Shown here piece after piece: positions 23,901-33,474 of a DNA stretch of 64,000 nt (positions are counted from its first letter, which is position 1; every line of letters begins with the position of its first letter). The notes under the pieces were generated by a model that made no database searches, had not been told where the DNA came from, and worked only from the letters and a program-made list of their open reading frames with translations. Location of the stretch: assembly GCA_015680685.1 (NCBI GenBank), contig MNCI01025128.1, forward strand, positions 4,422 to 68,421, given 5' to 3'. The stretch is from Gnetum montanum. Taxonomy: Eukaryota; Streptophyta; Gnetopsida; Gnetales; Gnetaceae. The position numbers were made by a program, and so were the translations under genes.

Positions 23901-25112
23901 ACTCAAATAAAAGACGATCATTTTTATTTTCTTTTCTATGCAAAGACCATGGCTTTCATTCGGCGTGAGCCATGTATTTCTTCAATATAAATAAGTGATT
24001 TGATTCTCCACGATCCGTATCTTTATTTATTTATCTGCTTCCCGTCTCATTGCATATTTTTTATTAAGGTGCTGCGCGATTGGAAGGACGGCAACATGGG
24101 CCTAAATAGAAAATGACGCGGGAAATACTTCGTTCAGCCAAGTGGGGAGATCAGCCACTAAATAGACCGCTCCTTTCGTACCAAGCAGGGAAATTAGTTT
24201 TTAAATAAAGAGCTCTGTTTTTTTATTTTTGAAAGAGTAAGAGATGTAATGTTCATAGATGATTTGAAGAAATTGCAAATAAACAGAGATTTAGTTCTTT
24301 GTAGAAGCCAAAAACAAAAAAAAACTCATGTATCCAACTCCATTTTGTGGGACAAGATGTTTCATGTTAATATTGTGGAGGGTAAATGTATATTATAAAA
24401 CATATAATATACTTGATACATCTTTTGCAGTATAAAGATGTTTCATGTTAAGTTTTAACCCTAATCTTTATAAAATCAAATCTTAAATAAGCATTTAAGC
24501 AAAGCATCATATAAATAAAGTTGTTATAGAACTCTAAATCCACATAATGTACAAGATTATTGATAGATTTGTTTGTTTTATAGACTGTTTCTTCTATATT
24601 AATATTTATTATATTTTTCTTTTTTAATAAAATATAGATCATGGTTAATCGCCACATTTTTATAAATCGTGAAAGATCACCGGTTCAAAGATCATCGGAT
24701 TAACATTTTCTTTTCACGAGTTGACTCAGCACGACGAATTTAATTAGAAACCTTCTGTTTAAAAAAATAATTTAAAAATGATTTTGGCAACTTTTAAATA
24801 CTATTTGTCAAATTCAAGACCCTTTAAACAGTGGTTTACATGCGCAGCTCCACGATTAATATCATGGCTTTTAACTTTGGGTTGGCCCAGGAAAAAGATT
24901 CCCATTCAGTACATGTCATTGTGCGGCTGCCAGATTAGCGTGTCTTTGTTTAATGCAGATGCTTGTACCAGGCCCCTGCACACACAATTTTAATTAACAT
25001 TTGTCGTTGTCGCTGTCACTGTCACATGGCAGATGTGACGTCACAAGCGTGAAGGAGACGTAACGCGAACACGTGATGCTCATCAACTGTGAGAAGGGAC
25101 CATGTGGTGCAG
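23901..25112. other. Mostly low-copy-looking sequence, no gene recognised
   Basis: Less decayed base composition than the retroelements: CpG-containing stretches at 23940-24190 and 24830-25090. No frame, splice pattern or RNA gene could be supported. TGACGTCA, a palindromic bZIP-type site, occurs at 25036-25043, with CACGTG at 25070-25075, but there is no gene next to them. Confidence 0.4.
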
Positions 25113-25245
25113 TTTCTTAGTGTACTCCAGCTGTAGTCCAGCTCGTGGTAGGCCTCCCGCGAGCGAAAACCAAGATCTTGATTGTTTTTCGTGGCGTTGG
25201 TCAACAACATCGGTGCCACGCGAAAGATATTTTATTCAACATTTC
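25113..25245 (+). repeat. Dispersed direct repeat, copy 1 (CpG-preserved)
   Basis: About 130 bp that recurs at 26810-26940. Shared landmarks are CTCGTGGTAGGCCTCCCGCG against CTTGTGGTAGGCCTCCTGCA, then TGGTCAACAACATCGG against TAGTCAACAACATCAG. This copy keeps CpGs that are TpG or CpA in the other. No coding sense or terminal repeats found. Confidence 0.75.
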
Positions 25246-25325
25246 TCCGTTAATAGATATGTGAAGACAAAATCTATAGTACGATTCAAGTATTCCTCTG
25301 CCTTATTAGCCGCATGTTTTCTTTC

Positions 25326-25500
25326 AACTTTTGCATAACGCATCAAGTATTATTCAAAGATGTAACAAGGATGTAACAAGCCTTGTGATAAACAACACAA
25401 CTTTTGCATAACGCATCAAGTATTATTCAAAGATGTAACAAGTCTTGTGATAAACAACACAACTTTTGCATAACGCATCAAGTCTTGTCATAAACAAGGT
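25326..25500. repeat. Tandem repeat, 62-73 bp units, 2.6 copies
   Basis: Units begin AACTTTTGCATAACGCATCA at 25326, 25399 and 25461. The first is 73 bp because an 11-bp GATGTAACAAG is doubled inside it, the second is 62 bp, and the third is cut at about 25500. The units are nearly identical to each other, so the expansion is recent relative to its surroundings. Confidence 0.9.
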
Positions 25501-25559
25501 TTGAAATAATTGGATCCCCTTGTTCCAGCATAGTTAGAAATTATTGACTCTCCCTAAAA

Positions 25560-26370
25560 TTAAATAGTTCCTCTAGTGTTTCCTTCACCAAGGTTTACTT
25601 ATCGGCAAATATCTTAAATGTCTTGGGATTCATAGTCCTACTTGCCCTCTTTGTGGTGGTAAAGAGGATTTTGTTCATGTGTTTTGCCATTGCCCCTTCG
25701 CACAACATGTGTGGACATGGGCTTTCAAAGTTATTTCATCATGCAAGCTATCTCAAGATGATGTTATATTTGGATTTTTGGCCATCACTTCTGCTAATTT
25801 CAAATTTTTGTGGAAAGTTATTAGGCCTATTATTCTATATTATATTTGGAAGCGTAAATGTAATGTTGTCTTTCACAGGATTGATTATTCCAATATATGT
25901 CATCTAACTATTATGGAGAAATTGCAAATCTTTCGCCTTGTTTATTTCCAACTCAAATCTCAAGCATCAAAGTTCAAAATGGATATTTATCAGTTGATTC
26001 ATTTTTTGTAACCTTGGGAAAGACCTACAATTTCAAGCAACCTTCTTCAACAGGAATCTTTGCACAGAAGCTTCCCTTCTTAAATTTGAGTGGAGTCACT
26101 AAATGAGAGTCTCTTTGTTTATTATTGAGTGCTATCTACCTCGTCCAATTTTCTATCAAACTTTTTCTTGTACTGGGTCGGTGATCTTAGTGGATGGTAG
26201 TTCCCTAGATTGGCTTTCTTCCTTTCGCGATCGATTATTTATGAGGATGTTTCCCAATGTTACATTCTCAGTAATCTGAGTTTTCTTTATTTATTTCTTC
26301 TACATGACTTAATGTGGTTTATGTATTTGATTTTCTTTTACTATTAATAAATCTTCTTTTTTGAGGTCCG
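25560..26370 (+). mobile_element. 5'-truncated L1-like LINE, 3' end
   Basis: Encodes CPLCGGKEDFVHVFCHCPFA (about 25642-25700) and then VWTWAFKVI, the zf-RVT domain at the C-terminus of plant L1-type LINE ORF2. The frame runs to a stop near 26010, followed by a 3' untranslated stretch with TATTAATAAATCTTC near 26345. Everything upstream of the zf-RVT is absent, as in 5'-truncated insertions. Confidence 0.75.
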
Positions 26371-26809
26371 ACACCCCCCCGAAAATCTATAGTTAACTTA
26401 GGTTGAACTTTACTTTTGTTTAGTTTTAGAATTTTCTAAAATATGAAAAGAAGAGTTAAGATATAAAGTCAAGACACGTATGAGTTAATTATTGGTTGTT
26501 TCCATTATTTTAACCCAACTATTTAAATCCATCTTGAGTTGGTTATAATGAGTGAGTTGAGAGTATGTGGTCTCTTGTGTAATAGTTGTTGTGTGGAAGC
26601 AACTAACTTGTGGTCTTTGTAAACATCTTTGGGTATCTTTGTAATTTTGAATATGTTATAAAAGTTGCAAAGTTGCTTTCCTATTTATCTCCCTTGTTTC
26701 TCTCTCACTACATTCCACAATTTGTTTTACCTTGTTATGTTATTTTTCTGCCAGTAATATTTACGAATAACGATTTTTGCATAATGCGTAATTTGTTAAC
26801 AACAACAAT

Positions 26810-26940
26810 TCTTAATGTACCCTAGTTGTACTCTAGCTTGTGGTAGGCCTCCTGCAAGTGAAATCAAAATCTTGATTCTTTTTTGTAGCATTAGTCAACA
26901 ACATCAGCGCCATGTGAAAGATACCTCTAGCTAACATTGT
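26810..26940 (+). repeat. Dispersed direct repeat, copy 2 (CpG-decayed)
   Basis: Second copy of the 25113-25245 repeat, about 1.7 kb downstream in the same orientation. CpG sites of copy 1 are TpG or CpA here. The 26371-26809 interval between the LINE and this repeat holds nothing I recognise. Confidence 0.7.
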
Positions 26941-27119
26941 CCGGCTTAAGGGTACAATGTTTGTCAATGTCAATGTCAATACATTCAACCTAGAATTCTA
27001 AGTAGACAAAACACGAACCCTTGATGCTTGATCACTGTGAGCAAAGTTGGTAGAATGGTAACTAATAGTGTTGATAAAACATTTATCATGATTAACGAGT
27101 ACAATAATGAATTCATGTG

Positions 27120-27911
27120 TGATGAGTGGCGAGGTACCCCTACACTCAACCATACGAATACGAGTGTAACATGCGCGATTCGGTTGAACTCCGCAGACTT
27201 AGTGCCTACACGCCTCATGGAACACTTAAGGTTAATTATTCGTTATCTTCCTAGACTTACTTGTATTTGTCATGGTGTATGATTAAGTAAGTTTGAGGTA
27301 TATGATTTTTATATCTTTTTATGTTTTATCTCCTATGCTATTGAGGTGAAGGGTTGAGAGACTAATTGACTAACTCTTACTAACGAACTAAGTCTAAATT
27401 ATCCTAGCGTTAGCATCCGTTCCCACTTACCGTTCACACCCTTAACCAATGCAACTGTGGTTACCAAACGCTAGTCGTTGCTGGGATCACCACATGTAAT
27501 GCACGTGCTCGAAGTGGTCGTACTGAGGCACTTAACTAGGAGAGAAGGGTTGAGAGAGATTTAATTTCTAATAAAGCATTTAAATGGAAAACAGTAAATA
27601 ACAATAAATAACATCCTAATTAGCCTATTCCATGCACTGCAAGGTTTATCCAAGAAGCTCGTATTTATTGCCGTACACAAACTTGTGTTCAAGTACAATG
27701 TTTGCTTGAATAAAGATTTGTTCACTTAGGACTCCTACTGCGGGCACATGGAAAATATTCTATTTTTGGAGTGATCAATTTGCTAGAGTTTCACTACTGT
27801 CTAAGCTTAGGATGAGAAACAAGGGAGAGCCGTCTCTTATTTATAGATATGAAGGTGCACCGCGATATTGTGTATGCGATATCGTAACCCATGCGATATC
27901 GCATCCCATCA
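27120..27911 (-). mobile_element. Solo LTR in block A, GATATCG subfamily
   Basis: A diverged 792-bp LTR: TGATGAGTGGCGAGG at the left, CATCA at the right, flanked by a perfect duplication ATGTG (27115-27119, 27912-27916). Block B has the uninterrupted site ATTCATGTGTATGAGAG at about 55111, an empty-site control. U3 (27856-27905) has iterated GCGATATCG rather than the CGATG/GGCC units of most copies; E4 shares this type. Confidence 0.93.
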
Positions 27912-27999
27912 ATGTGTATTATAGTGTTAATTTATAATTTGAGTAAGTAAGATGATAAAGTAATATTAAATCGTAAAAATAGAAATTTAATTATGGAAT

Positions 28000-28627
28000 C
28001 AGAAAAAAATGCATTAAGAACACAAGAAATTATTTTGGGGAAAGCATATGAAAACTTTAGTAATAGCTCCAACTCTTAGCAAGCCTTAGAAATTCAAGTC
28101 TTCTTGTTTTACAACAAGCCTAGATGAAGCCTTCACAAAAGAAAGAGAAGACAACTACAATTATGCCTCATACATCTTTGAAGATGTGATGATGAGATGA
28201 GACCAAGCATCCACTTCTACAATGGTCATAATATCATGCTTTGGGTAAAAGCCAAATTATGGAATTGTAAAGTTACATATTCTTTTTAATATATTATATA
28301 CTTTGGTTTTCGTTATTTTGCTATTTTGCTGATAACTACTTGCAAACATTTGCGAACATGACAACCATTACAATACGAAGGTATCTTAAACTTAAAATTA
28401 AGAACACAGCTTACAGAGAAAGGTGCCGAAGAGAGAAGAATGGTTTATGTGACCCTGGGAGAGTCTCCGGGAAAGTTCACGTTTTGGCAATGCATTAAGT
28501 ATCCAAATATCCAGCCAGGCAGCAGGAGGTTTGGCTTTGGCGTTTGTGTAAGTAGAATCAACTCTGCTTTTGCAGAGAAATTATTTAAGTGAGGAGGAGC
28601 AACAATTCTTGTCTACCACAGCACGGC
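28000..28627 (+). promoter_or_regulatory. UGT-A upstream region and 5' leader
   Basis: Shared with block B to about 28510, then again from 28530 to the start codon. The stretch GTGACCCTGGGAGAGTCTCCGGGAAAGTTCACG (28450-28482, cited by position) is well kept between copies. I see no convincing TATA box within 100 bp of the ATG. In frame with the gene, TAA at 28586-28588 closes the frame upstream. Confidence 0.4.
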
Positions 28628-30088
28628 ATGGAGTCTCAGACAGACGTCTACTACTCCTGCCGGCGTCACCGTCTAGTTATGCTGGCCGCTGCGGGTATGG
28701 GCCATGTCCGGCCGATGCTGCATCTGGCGCAGGCGCTCTCAGCGCTGAACGCCTTCGACATCACACTCTTCGTAATGGCCGGCACCTTATCAGCTCCCCA
28801 ACTCGCCGACGCCCAGAGCACTGGTATTCAGGTGGAGCAACTGCAAATGATTGCCGGCGGTGGCCACGGATCCGTTGTCAACGCTACGGCGACGCAGCTG
28901 GAACAGGCTCTTATCTCAACAATCTCATCATCTGCTGCTGCGGCTGTTCCGGTGGCGGCGTTCGTGACGGATGCCTTGCTCAGCGATCTTGTACAAATCC
29001 CGCAGAAATTAGGAATCCCCGTGTACGTCTTCTGCGTCGCGTCCGCATCGTTTCTGTGTGCCATGCATTTCGCCTTGAAGCTCGCCGCGCGCTCGCCCGG
29101 GCCCGGGGCGCCTTTCAAGGACGACCCCGGCGTCACGGTGCAAGTTCCGGGGCTGCCGCCGGAGCTTCCGGTGGCCGACATGCCCGCGGAGTTCCTGTGC
29201 GAACAGAACTGGAAATGGTACAGCCGAGTGTGCAGTTTTCTGCCCAGGCCACGCGGTTTCCTAATCAACAGCTGCGACGCCATCGAAGCGCGGGCTGTAA
29301 CAGCCCTTTTGCAAGGCCAAATCACGGCAGACGCCAACAAGGAGTTCTACGCGGTTGGGCCTTTGGTGGAGAAACAGGCAGCTACGGCTACGGCTACGTC
29401 TACGTCTACGAGCGCGTGTCATGAATGCGTGCGGTGGCTGGATGAGCAGCCGCCTGTGTCGGTCGTGTACGTGGCCTTCGGCAGCATGGTCAAGCCGTCG
29501 CCGGAACAGATCTTGGAGCTGGCTCACGGACTGGAGGCGAGCGGCCACAGGTTCCTGTGGCTTCTGCGGACGGCCAAGACTCCGGGGCCGCAGGTTTTGG
29601 CGAACATGGAAACGCCGGCGGATCCGAGCGAGATGCTGCCGGAGGGTTTCCTGCGCAGGATCGGAGGCCGAGCACTGGTATACGGCGGGTGGGCACCGCA
29701 GGTCCGGATTCTGAGTCACCCTTCCGTGGGCGGATTCTTGTCGCACTGCGGCTGGAATTCCACGGTGGAGAGCATTTGGTCCGGCGTTCCGCTTATCGCG
29801 GCGCCGCTTGCTGTGGATCAGAGGATGAACGCGTTTGCGTTGGTGAATGATATGAAGGTGGCCTTGTCCCTGAGTCGCCGCGCCGGCGTGTTCCACAGAC
29901 ACGAAGTGGAGCGGGCCGTGAAAGAGTTGATGGGCAGCGGCACGGCAGCAGCCGAGTTGAGAGAAAATATGAAGTGTTTGAGCCGCGCTGCCACCGCCGC
30001 TATGGCCCCCGGTGGCACGTCCGCGCTCTCGTTGGCCGCCTTCGCTGCGGCCGTCAACCGCAGCCGACCCAATCCACCGTCAATGTGA
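28628..30088 (+). CDS. UDP-glycosyltransferase, family 1 (UGT-A), intact
   Basis: Predicted cytosolic enzyme that moves a sugar, probably glucose, from UDP-sugar to a small acceptor such as a phenolic or flavonoid; the acceptor cannot be read from sequence. The frame has 486 codons from ATG 28628 (G at -3 and +4), a usual length for plant UGTs, and no intron. The catalytic His is in GMGH (His26) and its Asp partner in FVTDALLSD (Asp115). The PSPG box fills exactly 44 codons (29690-29821, residues 355-398), starting WAPQVRILSHPSVGGF, with HCGWNS and a final Gln. The near-invariant Trp of ...IAWP... is Ala (LIAAPLAVDQ), which is unusual. Base composition is far more GC- and CpG-rich than all flanks. 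Motifs around GMGH recall the UGT72/88/71 groups, but I do not assign a family number. An in-frame GTG upstream (28589) was not used. Confidence 0.9.
   Translation: MESQTDVYYSCRRHRLVMLAAAGMGHVRPMLHLAQALSALNAFDITLFVMAGTLSAPQLADAQSTGIQVEQLQMIAGGGHGSVVNATATQLEQALISTISSSAAAAVPVAAFVTDALLSDLVQIPQKLGIPVYVFCVASASFLCAMHFALKLAARSPGPGAPFKDDPGVTVQVPGLPPELPVADMPAEFLCEQNWKWYSRVCSFLPRPRGFLINSCDAIEARAVTALLQGQITADANKEFYAVGPLVEKQAATATATSTSTSACHECVRWLDEQPPVSVVYVAFGSMVKPSPEQILELAHGLEASGHRFLWLLRTAKTPGPQVLANMETPADPSEMLPEGFLRRIGGRALVYGGWAPQVRILSHPSVGGFLSHCGWNSTVESIWSGVPLIAAPLAVDQRMNAFALVNDMKVALSLSRRAGVFHRHEVERAVKELMGSGTAAAELRENMKCLSRAATAAMAPGGTSALSLAAFAAAVNRSRPNPPSM
29381..29410 (+). repeat. In-frame hexanucleotide repeat inside UGT-A
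   Basis: GCTACG three times then TCTACG twice, coding Ala-Thr x3 then Ser-Thr x2 in the inter-domain linker, after PLVEKQA and before CHECVRWLDEQ. Linker length varies among UGTs, so the expansion is probably tolerated. Confidence 0.85.
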
Positions 30089-30645
30089 TGAGCTTTCCTT
30101 GGTTATGAATTACGATATTTTTAAAATATTATTTTGTTGGATGGTTTACATTGTCCCAACAACGCCTTTGACCAACAAAGAATGTAATCTTCTGCTTCTG
30201 AGTCGGGTTGAGAGGGGATCTGATCTTGCATTAGCAGCGCCGGCGTCCGCAAGGGCTTTTCCGCCATCGTTTTTGTCGTGCTTTGCGATTACGCCGCAGC
30301 ATCTTTACCGTTTTCTTTTTCGCTGTCTGTCTGTAAAGAAAATACGTTTTAAGGATATTTTTTGCAGAGCCATCGTTTCTTCCAAGCGCCGAATTGTATT
30401 CTTGCGCTCTGCGTTCTCTTCTGCATGAGGTTTCTGCGTGCAAGAGAGGCAGATCTACGCGGCTATAGCTGCAACAGCCTGGCAAATCTGCGTGGCGGCT
30501 GCAGTGCTGCGGTGAATCTGTGGCTAAGGATCCACTGGTGCTATTGAAGCAGTGGTTTTGCTTAGGAGCTATGACAAATCTACATTGCAGAAGCAGTGGA
30601 CGGATTTGCAAAGAGTTTCGCAAGAGTTGATTTGTTTAACAATTT
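30089..30645 (+). other. GC-rich 3' flank of UGT-A, shared by all three copies
   Basis: From the stop codon on, sequence is shared with UGT-C (57633-58180) and UGT-B (35657-36360). Landmarks: GATGAGCTTTCCTTGG, GATCTGATCTTGCATTAGCA, GCAAGGGCTTTTCCGCCATCG. The match with UGT-C keeps most CpGs; UGT-B has lost them. No long frame is conserved, so I read it as transcribed 3' UTR or flank. From 30646 to 31300 the sequence is AT-rich, with nothing assigned. Confidence 0.6.
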
Positions 30646-31309
30646 TACTCTTTGTTAGGGAAGTACCTCCAAATCGCCTAGATTTTCTCCTTCCTTATGA
30701 TGCTTTCAATGGTGTTTCTAAAGATTTTGCAATGCATCTTACATTCCATTCTCTGCATCAAGGAATCAAGGATTTGCGATTCAATTTGCATTTGGGTACA
30801 CAAGCATATGCAAAGACCAGGACAAAATCACATGTGGGGATGTGAATTACAAAATAATAAAATATTTAAATTAAATATTTTTTAGTTTTTTACACATTTT
30901 ATTTCTATTAAATATTTTTTGATTTAAATTAAATTAAAATTTTTTGCACAGAATCTTATGTTGTTCGCACTTTTGTTTCCAAAACGCACAATTCGTAAAA
31001 ATTTTATGGGATTGGCAAATCCCCTAGTATTTCTTCAAATTGTGGGTTTTCTATCAAGGTCACTTAGTATAAATACACACATCTAGAGCATCCTACAATT
31101 CTAGGGCATTCAAGTTTCTCACAATGATTACTGTGTTCAAAACTTTATCCTAATAGAACTCTCTAGGGCCTCTCTATTCAAATTTTTCCAACACATAATG
31201 TAACTCTTATTGCATGTGCCTGAAAATTAGACTTTAATGTTAATGACCCTACATACAATACAATCCCTTGTTATGTTGAACTGCTAAACCTTTCACTAAT
31301 TTTTTCATT

Positions 31310-32503
31310 CGTAGAGAGGGACATTGTGAGTACCCTTAGTAGAATTATTTCAGAGACCATGACACTATGAGTAATGGAACTGAGTTTCGTCGTTATTGTA
31401 ATAAAGTTGATATTGCTCATAGGAAGAACTCGCTAACCTTTGTAGTCGGAGGAAAACTCTTCATCCAAAAAGTAGATTATTTTTATCCTCCTCTTGGTCT
31501 GTCCTTTCTTAGCCAAGAAAAAACACTTAGCTGAGTCTCAAAAAACTAGTTCCCCAAATATACCAGCATCCCATCTACTATTAGAATCTTTTAGGTTCGA
31601 AACCTCTTCTAAAAATGTTTCAAAATCTTCCTTCTCATTTGGCCCCTCTAAGGTACAAGTGCCACAATCAGGTTCACTCACAAAGATAACCACTACAACA
31701 CATGTCACTCCTTCAAAGTCATTTAGGGACTCCGTTTTGGGTGGAGAGTTTGTGAAGGGTATTGAAAGGAAACAAGTTAAAGCTTACTCCTTTATAATTC
31801 CACCCTCTACTTCCTCTTTAATGAACAATTCCACTTTACCCATCACCACAAATAACTCCTTTACCATTTTCCCATAAATAATGAAAGTTGATACTTTGAC
31901 TTTTGAACCTTCTAATGACCTTTCGTTCGATACATCCTTTGCTTCCCCATGAACCTCTTATCTTAGAATGTTCGATGCCTAACTAATAGGCTTTGATGTA
32001 AACATGCAAGAAACTTTCTTTCTAGGCTAAATATTGCTTCCAACTTTGTTCTCTTTTAAGAAATTAAGATTTCAACAAATCATTTATCTCTTTCAGCCCA
32101 TTGGTTTCTTCCTCACTCATTAGTTCTTGCTACATCCCACGTTAATAGGAAAGGGAATGTTGTCATTCTCCTCTCAACTTATTGGAAAGATAAAATCATT
32201 CAAAGCAATTTCAATTCTGGCCATAGAGTTTCTTAAGCTACCTTCTCCTTCTCACATGGCTCTTTCGGTATCCACTCTATTTATGCCCCTAATGACTCTA
32301 CAAAATGTGCTCTTCTATGGTAAGAACTAGCTAATTCTCTTCCCTTGATACCTTGGATTTTTAGAGGAGATTTTAATATGATGTAATTCCCTCATGATAA
32401 GTTGGGAGGATGTGTTTTTTCAACTTCCAAATTATGAGCATTAGACCTGGTTAGCCTTTAAGAAAATGTTCTACCTTTTTGATGGGATGGATGCCTCTAC
32501 TAG
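31310..32503 (+). mobile_element. L1-like LINE, front part, in block A
   Basis: Matches 58340-59590 in block B. The frame at 31494-31877 is Ser/Thr/Pro-rich ORF1 sequence. At 32345-32375 the translation WIFRGDFNM is the GDFN box of the AP-endonuclease at the start of LINE ORF2. Insertion of E3 after CTACTAG (32503) interrupts it; the site is unbroken in block B at about 59595. Confidence 0.7.
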
Positions 32504-33402
32504 TGATGGGTTATCAGTGGCCATGTCGATTGGGCCTAGTCAATTAGGTCCCGTTGACTAGGCCCCATTGACGTGTTGTTTCATGCGTCGACTAGGCCTT
32601 GTCAACGTAGGATTTGTCCTTGCCTATAAATACATGCTCACCAGCCACATTTATGACATCAGTCAGTCAGTGTAGTGAAGCTCTTGCAGTTTTTCCATTT
32701 AAAAGTTAGAATATTTTCTCGAGTGCCTGTAGCTAGAGTCATTGAGTGTAAGGATCTTTATTCAAGCATTGTTGTACCTAAGCATGACAGTATGTATGAT
32801 AATAAAGATGAGCTTCTTGATAAACCTTCTAGCATTATAGATAGTTTAGATATTTATTCATGCATTTAATATTTTCAATTGTTTGTTTAATTTTTACGAG
32901 TAATTGAGCTAATTAAACGAGATAAGCTAGATAGAATAAATACATAAGTATGACTATTTTGAGTGTAACACGTATTTGCTTGGTAATCCCAACAGTGTTA
33001 TTGCTTGGTGTGCTCAGTAGCGTAGTGCTTGGTAACCTAGAAGTGGATATGTGGGTTTAGGACATGTACAAAAAAGTGGGATCGAATGCTTATGTTAGGA
33101 CTAGTTAGTTAGTTAATTTAGATTAGTCATTAAATTACTTTATCTCTCTCTCTCTCTCTCTCTCCAAGCACCAAAGAACATAAAACATAAAATGATAAAA
33201 ATCATATGCCTCGATTACACTTAACCATACCTTTGTACTATATAAGTGTAATTAAGAAGACAATGAAAAACCTTAGGGCAAGATTCACTTCTTAGAAGAT
33301 TAGTGCACTGAAAACTATAAAGTCCATAAAATTCAACTAGATTGCACATGAATGCTTTGTGATTCATATGGTTGGACGTAGGGGGTACCTCGTTGCTCAT
33401 CA
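32504..33402 (+). repeat. E3 5' LTR (899 bp)
   Basis: TGATGGGTTATCAG...TTGCTCATCA. U3 has iterated GTCGACTAGGCC-like units (32530-32610), TATAAATA at about 32625 and AATAAAGATGAGCTTC at about 32810. It contains a (TC)n microsatellite at 33143-33164 that other LTRs of the family lack. Confidence 0.9.
33143..33164. repeat. (TC)n microsatellite in the E3 LTR
   Basis: Eleven TC units in a row, inside the downstream (U5-side) part of the LTR. E1, E2 and E4 LTRs have a short unrepeated stretch here, so this is a copy-specific expansion. Confidence 0.95.
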
Positions 33403-33403
33403 T

Positions 33404-33421
33404 TAGCACCATTGCCAAGGA
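33404..33421 (+). other. E3 primer-binding site, tRNA-Asp type
   Basis: TAGCACCATTGCCAAGGA, one base after the LTR; four transitions from TGGCGCCGTTGCCGGGGA. It keeps the CATTGCC core better than the E1 site. Confidence 0.8.
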
Positions 33422-33474
33422 CTTTGTTTGTTGAAACATGTGCTATCTAGGATTAGTGAACATTATTAATATTT

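Larger units (their letters stand above)
27006..32503 (+). repeat. Segmental duplication, block A
   Basis: Matches block B (54996-60345) in direct orientation. Blocks share, in order, the upstream AT-rich sequence, the pre-gene segment (GGAAAGTTCACGTTTTGGCA in both), the UGT gene, its GC-rich 3' flank, and the front of an L1-like LINE. Differences are a solo LTR present only here, about 1.5 kb before the UGT only in B, and deletions inside the UGT of B. Block A is cut at 32503 by E3. Confidence 0.9.

Noticed and set aside
21482-25500. CRISPR-like array from spaced repeats
   Set aside because: Repeats are contiguous and diverged with no unique spacers, and this is plant nuclear DNA.
28589-28627. 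Upstream in-frame start giving a 499-residue UGT
   Set aside because: The codon at 28589 is GTG. In a plant gene the ATG at 28628 with G at -3 and +4 is the sensible start, and UGT-C has the same ATG.
28570-29902. Long overlapping frames on both strands across the UGT (for example 28570-29424 + and 29261-29902 -)
   Set aside because: They are shadows caused by the high GC content of the gene and show no domain of their own.
30552-30845. 97-codon frame after UGT-A
   Set aside because: Lies in the shared 3' flank, is not kept in the other two copies and has no recognisable motif.
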